Of a stretch of DNA of 7,025 nt, positions 1 through 5,582 are shown one piece after another. Positions within the stretch are counted from its first letter, which is position 1, and every line of letters starts with the position of its first letter. The stretch is from Oscillospiraceae bacterium (lineage in GTDB: Bacteria; Bacillota; Clostridia; Oscillospirales; Oscillospiraceae). Made by a program: the position numbers and the translations under genes. Under the pieces are notes generated by a model. It saw nothing but the letters and a program-made list of their open reading frames with translations, was not told the origin of the DNA and made no database searches. Location of the stretch: the NCBI GenBank assembly GCA_016295225.1, contig JAEDLP010000090.1, positions 1 through 7,025 of the forward strand. The letters run 5' to 3'.

Positions 1-1211
1 TAAAAAAGATATTCGGGCGGCCCCTGGGGCGGCTGTCCCTGGTGGTGCTGGCCGCCGCCCTGGCGGTGACCTGCTTCTTCGCCCTGCGGGTCTCCTATGT
101 GAACGACCAGGGGGAGACAGAATATGGACTTTCCGCCATTCACCAGCTTCGGGCAGCCCAAAAGGCCTGGACCGGCCCCCTGGACGAGGCAAAACTCCGG
201 GCGGTCATCGAGGCCAACCACGCCGTCAATGCCTCCCCGGAGGCCCAGTCCGACGACGTGCAGGAACTGAACATGGCGTTTAGCCGGAAGCAGGGATTCA
301 ACCCCATCCGGGACCTGCTGAACAGCGCCTACGCCGAGGGCTTCCGGACCTATGACTACTACCGGGCGGATTCCCTCACCCCCGATGACGCCCCGGCCTT
401 TTATGAGAACCGGGTAACTCTCCTGGCGGACTGGCTGGCCGCCGAAGGCGAGGGAGAGGACCAGTTCACCCCGGCAGAGAAGACCTGGCTGCTGGACCAG
501 TACCGCACCCTGGAAAGCCCCTGGCAGATGGACTGCTTCCTGGGCTGGCAGCAGCTCTTTGAGTACGCCCCCACGGTGATGATGATCACCGCCCTGGTGC
601 TGGGCTTTCTGTCGGCGGGGATCTTCTCCTGCGAGGGCCAGTGGAAGGCTGACGCCATCTTCTTCACCACCCGCCACGGCCGGGACAAGGGGAGCGCCGC
701 CAAGGTCTGGGCTGGCTTTCTGGTGGTCACAGCCCTGTACTGGCTGGTCTTCCTGCTCTTCTCCGGCCTGGTGCTGGGGGTGCTGGGGGCCGATGGCGGC
801 GCCTGCCCCATCCAGGTGTATCTCTGGAAGTCCCCCTACCACGTGACCCTCCGGCAGTCCTGGCTTCTCATCGCCCTGGGCGGGTATCTGGGGTGTCTCT
901 TCCTCTCGGCCGTCACCATGCTGGTCTCCGCCAAGACCGGCTCGGGGATGGCGTCGGCGGTGATCCCCTTTGTCCTCATCTTCCTGCCCGCCCTGCTGCT
1001 GGGGGATATGCGGGACTTGCTCCAGGCCGTCCTGGGCCTGCTGCCCGACCGGCTCCTCCAGTTCAGCCGGCAGCTGACCTACTTCGACCTGTACCAGTTC
1101 GGGGACCAGGTGATCCCTGCCGTCCCCATCCTGCTTGGCATGTACAGCGTCCTGAACCTCCTCCTTTTCCCCGCCTGCTACCTCCTCTACCGCCGCAAAC
1201 AGCTCCGCTGA
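1..1211 (+). CDS. ABC-2-type transporter permease subunit, 5' end missing
   Basis: The reading frame is already open at base 3 and ends at TGA 1209-1211, so the gene starts upstream of the window; about 402 residues are visible. A GTG at 42 could be called a start, but no SD sequence precedes it. The frame upstream of it encodes KKIFGRPLGR, a basic stretch leading into a membrane helix, as expected of a true N-terminus. Numbering from the GTG at 42: helix 1 at about 1-17; a long hydrophilic, probably extracytoplasmic segment at 18-170; then helices near 175-195, 223-249, 273-296, 303-320 and 361-383; and a basic tail (YRRKQLR). The cytoplasmic loop at 197-222 contains CEGQW and RHGRDKGSAAK, resembling the E...G...GR...AK pattern of ABC-2 permeases in Firmicutes. 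It should pair with an ATPase, probably encoded just upstream. The cargo cannot be told. It is unlikely to belong to the amine module, because it converges on it and is separated by a terminator. Confidence 0.72.
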   Translation, partial: KKIFGRPLGRLSLVVLAAALAVTCFFALRVSYVNDQGETEYGLSAIHQLRAAQKAWTGPLDEAKLRAVIEANHAVNASPEAQSDDVQELNMAFSRKQGFNPIRDLLNSAYAEGFRTYDYYRADSLTPDDAPAFYENRVTLLADWLAAEGEGEDQFTPAEKTWLLDQYRTLESPWQMDCFLGWQQLFEYAPTVMMITALVLGFLSAGIFSCEGQWKADAIFFTTRHGRDKGSAAKVWAGFLVVTALYWLVFLLFSGLVLGVLGADGGACPIQVYLWKSPYHVTLRQSWLLIALGGYLGCLFLSAVTMLVSAKTGSGMASAVIPFVLIFLPALLLGDMRDLLQAVLGLLPDRLLQFSRQLTYFDLYQFGDQVIPAVPILLGMYSVLNLLLFPACYLLYRRKQLR

Positions 1212-1231
1212 CCTCCATTTCTCCACACAAA

Positions 1232-1265
1232 AAGGCCACCTCCGAAGAGGTGGCCTTCTTTTTAT
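1232..1265. terminator. Bidirectional Rho-independent terminator
   Basis: A perfect 9-bp GC-rich stem (1234-1242 with 1247-1255, GGCCACCTC/GAGGTGGCC) closes a 4-base loop, and AA/TT pairs extend it at the base. Read on the + strand the tail is TTCTTTTTAT, which serves the permease gene. Read on the - strand the loop becomes C(TTCG)G, an exceptionally stable tetraloop, and the tail is TTTTTGTG, which serves the aldehyde dehydrogenase gene. It lies between two converging genes, 23 bases after the first stop and about 30 bases after the second, so it very likely ends both transcripts. Confidence 0.93.
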
Positions 1266-1294
1266 CATGCGTTACAAACGATTTCTGTGTTCGC

Positions 1295-2776
1295 TTAGTG
1301 CTCGTACCAGCCGGGTGCGCCGGGAGTCAGGTTGATGTTAACCTGCTTGATCTCCTGGTATTCCTCCAGGCCGTGGACGCCCAGCTCACGACCGACACCG
1401 GACATCTTGTAGCCGCCCCAGGGAGCTTCGTTGAAGGTGGGGTTGAAAGCGTTGACCCAGGTGATACCGGCACGGACTTCCTTGACCACACGGAGCGCTC
1501 TCTCCAGCTGATGGGTAAACACGCCGCCGGCCAGACCGTAATCGGTGTCGTTGGCCAGAGCAATGGCCTCTTCCTCGGTCTTGAAGGTCTGGATGGTGAC
1601 CACAGGCCCGAAGATCTCCTCCCGGACGATGGTCATGTCGGGAGTGCAGTTATCGAAGATGGTGGGACGCATGTAGTAGCCCTTGGCGCACTCGCCCTCG
1701 GTGTAGCGTTCGCCGCCGCAGACCAGGGTAGCGCCCTCTTCGATGCCCTTCTGCACATAGCTCAGCACGTCGCGGAGCTGGCCTTCGCTGACCATGGGGC
1801 CCATGTCGGGGTTGTCCAAGGGGTTGCCGATGGTCATGGCGTTGGCCCGCTCAGCGAACCGCTTGACGAAGGCGTCGTGGATGCTCTCCTCAATGATGAT
1901 GCGGGAGCCTGCGCAGCAGACCTCGCCCTGGTTGAAGAAGATGCCGATCATGGCCCATTCCACAGCGGCCTCCAGATCCACATCGGCGAAGATGATGTTG
2001 GGGGACTTGCCGCCCAGCTCCAGGCCGATCTTCTTCACGTTGTTGGCAGCGCAGCGCATGATGCTCTGACCCACGGCAGTGGAGCCGGTCAGGGTGACCA
2101 TGCCGATGTCCTTATGGGAAGCCAGAGCCTCACCCACAGAACCGCCGGGCCCCAGAATCAGGTTGGCAGCGCCCTTGGGCACACCGGCCTCTTCCAGGAT
2201 CTCGAACATCTTAACATTGGACATCACGGCGTTGGAAGCGGGCTTGAAGATAATGCTGTTGCCGGCGGCCAGAGCGGGAGCGATCTTCCAGGAACCCATG
2301 ACGAAGGGGAAGTTCCAGGCGCTGATGAGGGCCACCACGCCCACAGGCTCGTGGATGGTGAAGGAGTGCATCTTGCCGAAGCCCTCGTTGACGTCATAGA
2401 CGCCGCCGTAGGGGGCCTTGATGATGCCGGCATAGTAACGATAGCAGTGAAGGGCGTCGTCCACATCGCCTTCAGCCTCACGCAGAGGCTTGCCCATGTC
2501 CATGGACTCGATGCGGGCCAGCTCATCACGATTCTTGTCGATCAGATCGGCGATCTTCAGCAGGATATCGCCTCTGGTCTGGCTGTCCATATCCCGCCAG
2601 TCGCGGGTCTCGTAGAAGGACTTCTTGGCAGCGGCCACGGCGAGCTCCACGTCCTCCAGGTTAGACTGGACGACCTCGGCCAGAACTTCGCCGTTAGCGG
2701 GGTTGTAGGTAGGAGCAGTCTTACCGCTGACGCTATCGACCCATTCACCATTGATATAGTTCTTGCAAATCTTCAT
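1295..2776 (-). CDS. NAD(P)-dependent aldehyde dehydrogenase, probable aminobutyraldehyde dehydrogenase
   Basis: A full-length, 493-residue member of the aldehyde dehydrogenase superfamily, resembling betaine/aminoaldehyde dehydrogenases such as Bacillus GbsA and E. coli PatD. It oxidises an aldehyde to the acid with NAD(P)+ in the cytoplasm. All key residues are present: N155 in SAWNFPF (oxyanion), K178 in FKPA (cofactor ribose), the Rossmann turn GSTAVG at 231-236, general base E253 in LELGGK, catalytic C287 in NQGEVCCAGSR, and E387 in EEIFGPV. The C-terminal region carries the family's PWGGYKMSGVGRE segment at 452-464. The ATG start is supported by SD GGAG 8 bases upstream, and MKICKNYINGEWV is a typical family N-terminus. 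It is the second gene after the PatA-like aminotransferase, so 4-aminobutanal to GABA (or 5-aminopentanal to 5-aminovalerate) is the likely reaction. S181 sits where strictly NAD-dependent relatives usually have Glu. Family certain; substrate inferred from the neighbour. Betaine aldehyde is the main alternative. Confidence 0.93.
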   Translation of the reverse strand: MKICKNYINGEWVDSVSGKTAPTYNPANGEVLAEVVQSNLEDVELAVAAAKKSFYETRDWRDMDSQTRGDILLKIADLIDKNRDELARIESMDMGKPLREAEGDVDDALHCYRYYAGIIKAPYGGVYDVNEGFGKMHSFTIHEPVGVVALISAWNFPFVMGSWKIAPALAAGNSIIFKPASNAVMSNVKMFEILEEAGVPKGAANLILGPGGSVGEALASHKDIGMVTLTGSTAVGQSIMRCAANNVKKIGLELGGKSPNIIFADVDLEAAVEWAMIGIFFNQGEVCCAGSRIIIEESIHDAFVKRFAERANAMTIGNPLDNPDMGPMVSEGQLRDVLSYVQKGIEEGATLVCGGERYTEGECAKGYYMRPTIFDNCTPDMTIVREEIFGPVVTIQTFKTEEEAIALANDTDYGLAGGVFTHQLERALRVVKEVRAGITWVNAFNPTFNEAPWGGYKMSGVGRELGVHGLEEYQEIKQVNINLTPGAPGWYEH

Positions 2777-2783
2777 AAAAAAA

Positions 2784-2790
2784 TCTCCTA
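2784..2790 (-). promoter_or_regulatory. Ribosome binding site of the aldehyde dehydrogenase gene
   Basis: The - strand reads TAGGAGA followed by an A/T-only spacer to the ATG at 2776. The GGAG core lies 8 bases from the start, which is good spacing and fixes the start codon. It is a separate, strong site, so the enzyme can be translated independently of the gene before it. Confidence 0.85.
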
Positions 2791-2811
2791 TCAGTTACAG
2801 GGCGGAAAGGG

Positions 2812-2846
2812 TTCCCCTCCAGAGAACCTGGGTTCTCTGGAGGGAA
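2812..2846. repeat. Long perfect inverted repeat in the aminotransferase-dehydrogenase gap
   Basis: Bases 2815-2828 (CCCTCCAGAGAACC) are perfectly complementary to 2831-2844 with only two bases between them. One bulged C (2814) allows two further pairs (2812-2813 with 2845-2846). It lies between the two genes of the - strand operon, so the transcript would form a very stable hairpin. No T-run follows on either strand, so it is not a classical terminator. A transcript-stabilising or processing hairpin that sets different levels of the two enzymes is one option; an interspersed palindromic repeat is another. Confidence 0.9.
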
Positions 2847-2873
2847 GATGTACATTACGAAGGATCGTTTGCC

Positions 2874-2893
2874 AAAAAACGGCTTAGAGGCCG
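2874..2893 (-). terminator. Weak, possibly partial terminator at the aminotransferase stop codon
   Basis: On the - strand a short all-GC stem, CGGC (2893-2890) with GCCG (2883-2880), encloses a six-base loop holding most of the stop codon and is followed at once by six Ts (2879-2874). Four base pairs make a poor terminator, so at most it would cause pausing or partial termination before the dehydrogenase gene. The T-run directly after the stem is what makes it worth listing. Confidence 0.35.
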
Positions 2894-4269
2894 AAGACTT
2901 CCTTGGCCTTGGCGGTTGCCTTTTCGGAGGCGTCCAGGATCTTGGCGATCTCCTCGTCGGTCAGGGATGCGGGGGGCTCGAAGCGGATGGACTTGGAGTT
3001 GTTCAGGGTGCCGGAGATGATGACGTGCTGGTTGTACATCTCCTTGGAGAACTCATAGCCGTACTCGTCAGCGAAGAACTCCACAGCCATCATCAGGCCG
3101 ACGCCGCGGACTTCCTTGATAACGGTGGGATACTTTGCCTGAATGGCCTCCAGACCGGCCTTGATCTTGGCGCCCTTTTCGCGGGCCTGACCGGGGATGT
3201 CGTTCTTCAGCTGGAAGTCCAGGGCAGCGATGGCAGCGGCGCAGCAGACGGGGTTGCCGCCGAAGGTGGTGGAGCCCAGCAGATAGGGGTTCTCAATCAG
3301 CTCTTCGCTCCACATGCAGGGACGGCAAATGAGGCCGGTGATGGGCATCACGCCGCCGCCGAAGGCCTTACCGAAGGTCATGATGTCGGGGACGATCTCT
3401 TCCGCGTCGCAGCGCCACAGGGTGCCGGTACGGCCCATGCCAGTCTGGATCTCGTCGATGATGAGGATCACATCCAGCTCGTCGCAGATGGCGCGGACTT
3501 CCTTCAGATAGCCAGCGGGGGGAACGATAACGCCGGCTTCGCCCTGGATGGGCTCCAGAATCACGGCGGCGATGGACTCGCCAACTTCCCGCAGGTTCTC
3601 AATGGCGGTGCGGATGGCGGCTGCATTGCCGTATTCCACGTGCTGCACCTGCTGGAGCAGAGGCAGATAGGGCTGACGATAGATGCCCTTGGCGGTCAGG
3701 GACAGGGCGCCGCCGGTCTTGCCGTGGAAAGCGTGGGTGGTGGAGATGAACCACTTGCCCTTGCTCTTGAAGCGAGCCAGCTTCATAGCGATTTCCACAG
3801 CCTCGGTGCCGGCGTTGGTGAAGAAGCACTGCTGCAGATCGCCGGGGGTGCAGTCTGCCATGGCCTTGGCCAGATAGCCGCGCAGGGGATCGATCAGTTC
3901 CTGGGAGTGCAGACCCTGACGGCTCAGCTGAGCCTTCACGGTGTCAATGATCAGCTCTTCGCTGTGGCCGGCGACATAGATGCCGAAGCCGCCCATAGCA
4001 TCCAGGAACTTCTCGTTGTCATACAGACCACGGAAGTAGGAGCCGCCGTCTTCCCATTCCAGAACGGCGCTGCCCTCGGTTTCGGAGGAGACACACTTTC
4101 TGTAGTTGATCCAGCCGGGGCTGACGCAGGTGTTGAAGTGCTCCACGGTCTCCTTGACCATCTGGGCCTTCTCTTCCTCGGGGATCTCGTCTGCTCTCAT
4201 GTGGATGAGCTTAATGACTCTGTCCAGATCTTTTACGACCTGTTCTCTGTTTTTTTCGTAGTTGTACAT
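2884..4269 (-). CDS. patA: Putrescine aminotransferase (class III, PLP-dependent)
   Basis: A 461-residue class III aminotransferase matching E. coli PatA/YgjG (459 residues) in length and in long recognisable stretches, such as LHSQELIDPLR (120-130), ILEPIQGEAGVIVPP (237-251) and TTFGGNP (334-340). It transfers an amino group from putrescine (also cadaverine) to a 2-oxo acid, giving 4-aminobutanal, which cyclises to pyrroline, plus an amino acid. PLP-site features: NAGTE at 152-156 (phosphate contacts), HAFHGK at 179-184 (ring stacking), D272 in IIDEIQTG (ring nitrogen), Schiff-base lysine K301 in TFGKAFGGG, and T334/T335 from the partner subunit. The N-terminal 50-residue arm typical of the PatA group is present. 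The ATG is preceded by AAGGAGG at ideal spacing. It is the first gene of a two-gene operon with an aldehyde dehydrogenase, exactly the next enzyme in the route, and is divergent from a regulator. Ornithine or acetylornithine aminotransferase is less likely given the PatA-specific stretches. Confidence 0.88.
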   Translation of the reverse strand: MYNYEKNREQVVKDLDRVIKLIHMRADEIPEEEKAQMVKETVEHFNTCVSPGWINYRKCVSSETEGSAVLEWEDGGSYFRGLYDNEKFLDAMGGFGIYVAGHSEELIIDTVKAQLSRQGLHSQELIDPLRGYLAKAMADCTPGDLQQCFFTNAGTEAVEIAMKLARFKSKGKWFISTTHAFHGKTGGALSLTAKGIYRQPYLPLLQQVQHVEYGNAAAIRTAIENLREVGESIAAVILEPIQGEAGVIVPPAGYLKEVRAICDELDVILIIDEIQTGMGRTGTLWRCDAEEIVPDIMTFGKAFGGGVMPITGLICRPCMWSEELIENPYLLGSTTFGGNPVCCAAAIAALDFQLKNDIPGQAREKGAKIKAGLEAIQAKYPTVIKEVRGVGLMMAVEFFADEYGYEFSKEMYNQHVIISGTLNNSKSIRFEPPASLTDEEIAKILDASEKATAKAKEVFGL

Positions 4270-4276
4270 GGATAAT

Positions 4277-4283
4277 CCTCCTT
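4277..4283 (-). promoter_or_regulatory. Strong ribosome binding site of the aminotransferase gene
   Basis: The - strand reads AAGGAGG, a near-complete match to the 16S rRNA anti-SD sequence, 7 bases before the ATG at 4269. This fixes the start and suggests high translation. Confidence 0.92.
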
Positions 4284-4467
4284 GCTCTAATCATTTATCA
4301 AACCATATTCAGGTGGAGAAGCCCGCCTGCCTTTTCCTCAGCTGAGAAGCTCTGAACGATTTTTCCAATTGTAGATGGAGTAACTTTGTGGAAGTGTTTT
4401 TGGGGGCATCCGTGTTTTGGAAAGAAACGAATGGGGTTTTCTAAAGACGAATATTTTGCCCAACTTT

Positions 4468-4496
4468 ATTATACTGGATTCTTTAGTTTCTTAAAA
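4468..4496 (-). promoter_or_regulatory. Candidate promoter of the aminotransferase operon
   Basis: On the - strand a perfect -10 box TATAAT occupies 4473-4468. The -35 position at 17-bp spacing (4496-4491) reads TTTTAA, a weak match to TTGACA that may need an activator. Transcription would start near 4460, giving a leader of about 190 bases before the aminotransferase gene. No better -10/-35 pair was found closer to the start codon. Confidence 0.4.
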
Positions 4497-4528
4497 TTCT
4501 TTTCTTCTGCCATTTTCTACTTCTTATC

Positions 4529-4557
4529 TTGTATTTTTACATAATTTTAGGTATATT
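4529..4557 (+). promoter_or_regulatory. Candidate promoter of the regulator gene
   Basis: TTGTAT (4529-4534), a 17-base spacer and TATATT (4552-4557) form a reasonable vegetative promoter, giving a leader of about 70 bases before the regulator start. A second -10-like box, TATACT (4577-4582), lies downstream but lacks a recognisable -35 at normal spacing. Confidence 0.4.
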
Positions 4558-4621
4558 TTTTTGAGATTTCTTTCGGTATACTAGAGGAAAATAAGAATTT
4601 CCAAGAAAAAAAGAAGACTTT

Positions 4622-4628
4622 GGGAGAG
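4622..4628 (+). promoter_or_regulatory. Ribosome binding site of the regulator gene
   Basis: GGGAGAG precedes tandem GTG codons at 4634 and 4637. The GGAG core is 7 bases from the first GTG and 10 from the second, which favours the first. No in-frame ATG lies nearby, so a GTG start is required. Confidence 0.75.
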
Positions 4629-4633
4629 TTATT

Positions 4634-5407
4634 GTGGTGAAGAAAAATATTTTTTTAATTCTGAACAATGTGGTCTGCGAGCTGTACCGGTGTCAGACCT
4701 ATGCGGAGTTGGGACAATTCTTTCTTCCGATGCTGCGGATGCTCATCCCCTTCCGCTATGCCAGCATCATGCGCCGGGAAGACACCGAGGCGCGCATCCG
4801 TCTGGTGGACCCGCTCTGCATCCCCGCCGCTTTCGCTGAGGCCGAGCAGAACTATATGCGCTTCGCCGACGACGATTACACTGGCTGGCTCAACTGCTGC
4901 CGGGAGTCCACTCTCTTCCGGGAGAGCGACCTGGTGGGAGAGCAGCAGCGGCTGCGCTCCACCATCTATCAGAAGTGTTACCAGAAGTTCAACGTCTACG
5001 ATTCCCTCCAGTACGGGATCGTCTTCAACGGACGGCCCCTGGGGGCGCTGAGCATTTTCCGCTGCCGGGAGGACGGCCCCTTTACCAGCGACGAGCTCTT
5101 TCTGCTCAGCTCGGTGGGCATCCACCTGAATCAGCATATGTCCACCCTGCTGGATAAGATGTATCACCGGGACACTGTGTCGGGCTATGACCTGCCCGCC
5201 GTGGCCAAGAAATACAGTCTTACCTCCCGGGAGGTCCAACTGCTGGAGCAGCTCACCCACTTCCGGGACAACCGGGAGATCGCCGAGGCCATGCAGGTGC
5301 GGGAATCCACCCTGCAGAAGCACTTCCAGAACATTTTCCGCAAGCTGGGCGTATCCTCCCGCTGGGAGATCATGCGCCTGCTCCTGGAAGGCAACTCCAG
5401 GAGCTGA
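4634..5407 (+). CDS. LuxR-type transcriptional regulator with GAF-like sensory domain
   Basis: A 257-residue soluble protein. Residues about 10-175 look like a GAF-type ligand-sensing domain. The clearest part is the C-terminal strand-and-helix pattern NGRPLGALSIFRCREDGPFTS (132-152) followed by DELFLLSSVGIHLNQHM, typical of GAF domains. Residues about 195-251 form a LuxR/NarL helix-turn-helix: LTSREVQLLEQL, then NREIAEAMQV and the recognition helix region ESTLQKHFQNIFRKLGVSSR. There is no receiver domain and no membrane helix, so it should sense a small cytoplasmic ligand directly rather than answer a sensor kinase. It is transcribed away from the putrescine aminotransferase operon across a shared control region and lies upstream of an NhaC-type transporter on the same strand, so it probably controls one or both. 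The activating ligand (putrescine, an aldehyde, GABA or another) cannot be read from sequence. Six cysteines (C15, C20, C62, C88, C89, C115) lie in the first half. Confidence 0.86.
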   Translation: MVKKNIFLILNNVVCELYRCQTYAELGQFFLPMLRMLIPFRYASIMRREDTEARIRLVDPLCIPAAFAEAEQNYMRFADDDYTGWLNCCRESTLFRESDLVGEQQRLRSTIYQKCYQKFNVYDSLQYGIVFNGRPLGALSIFRCREDGPFTSDELFLLSSVGIHLNQHMSTLLDKMYHRDTVSGYDLPAVAKKYSLTSREVQLLEQLTHFRDNREIAEAMQVRESTLQKHFQNIFRKLGVSSRWEIMRLLLEGNSRS

Positions 5408-5416
5408 CCCACTGAC

Positions 5417-5438
5417 AGGAGGAATGCCCCCCATTTAG
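5417..5438 (+). other. Orphan Shine-Dalgarno sequence with a four-codon mini-ORF
   Basis: Nine bases after the regulator stop there is a perfect AGGAGG (5417-5422). One base later comes ATG-CCC-CCC-ATT-TAG (5424-5438). One base is too short a spacing for efficient initiation, and no other start codon sits at a suitable distance. It may be a relic of a former downstream gene, a ribosome pause site, or a leader peptide for the transporter gene. Confidence 0.4.
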
Positions 5439-5553
5439 AGAGAGAAAAACACACAACCGAACAGTGATTCAGAGATACAAAGCCAGACTGCAGCATATCA
5501 TTCCACTGAACGTATCTTATGCGGGGGTGTCATCCTTCATGACTCTACGGGCG

Positions 5554-5572
5554 CCCTTCGCGGAAAGGGGGA
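5554..5572 (+). promoter_or_regulatory. Transporter ribosome binding site inside a hairpin
   Basis: AAAGGGGGA (5564-5572) is the only SD-like sequence before the ATG at 5583, about 11 bases away, rather distant. CCC (5554-5556) and TTC (5557-5559) can pair with GGG (5667 is outside; the partner is 5567-5569) and GAA (5563-5565), with A5566 bulged and loop GCG. That would hide the SD sequence. An 8-base palindrome GGGCGCCC (5549-5556) overlaps the left arm. A further inverted repeat GATTG-T-CAATC (5571-5581) sits between the SD and the start. Confidence 0.5.
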
Positions 5573-5582
5573 TTGTCAATCT

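Larger units (their letters stand above)
4270..4633. promoter_or_regulatory. AT-rich divergent control region
   Basis: This 364-base stretch separates the aminotransferase gene (leftward) from the regulator gene (rightward) and holds no convincing gene. The right two thirds, about 4435-4620, are strikingly AT-rich compared with the GC-rich genes on both sides, as expected for a promoter region. Within it I see a TATAAT facing left (4468-4473), a TTGTAT-17-TATATT pair facing right (4529-4557), a perfect 10-bp palindrome CTCAGCTGAG (4337-4346), and two short direct-repeat pairs: GTGTTTTTGG/GTGTTTTGG at 4394 and 4412, and AAAGAAACGAAT/AAAGACGAAT at 4421 and 4443. The regulator encoded next door is the obvious candidate to bind here. 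Confidence 0.75.

Noticed and set aside
42..44. GTG as the true start of the permease gene
   Set aside because: No SD is present, and the frame continues upstream to the window edge through a basic segment and the start of a membrane helix, so the gene is cut by the window.
893..2887. 664-codon open frame on the + strand across the aldehyde dehydrogenase gene
   Set aside because: It runs antisense to a full-length enzyme with all catalytic motifs. Its product is a low-complexity Gly/His/Asp/Val-rich string typical of the complement of a GC-rich gene, with no recognisable domain.
2848..4275. 475-codon open frame on the + strand opposite the aminotransferase, with GGAGGG just before its ATG
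   Set aside because: The SD-like bases are the right arm of the 2812-2846 inverted repeat, and the protein is a Gly/Ala/Leu/Asp-rich mirror of the aminotransferase gene. The - strand gene is clearly the real one.
4411..4440. Possible CcpA (cre) site around GGAAAGAAACGAATGG
   Set aside because: It does not keep the central CG with flanking symmetry of the cre consensus; too many mismatches.
4453..4475. Possible sigma-54 promoter (TTGGGCA...) on the - strand before the aminotransferase gene, as in E. coli patA
   Set aside because: The required GC at the -12 element with correct spacing is missing, and the divergent regulator lacks the AAA+ domain that sigma-54 activators carry.
4270..4633. 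Riboswitch or small RNA in the long divergent spacer
   Set aside because: I could not recognise any conserved riboswitch core or a stable multi-stem fold ending in a terminator.
4655..5434. 259-codon open frame on the - strand over the regulator gene
   Set aside because: It is antisense to a clear LuxR-type protein, without domain or SD. It is a shadow of GC-rich codon use.
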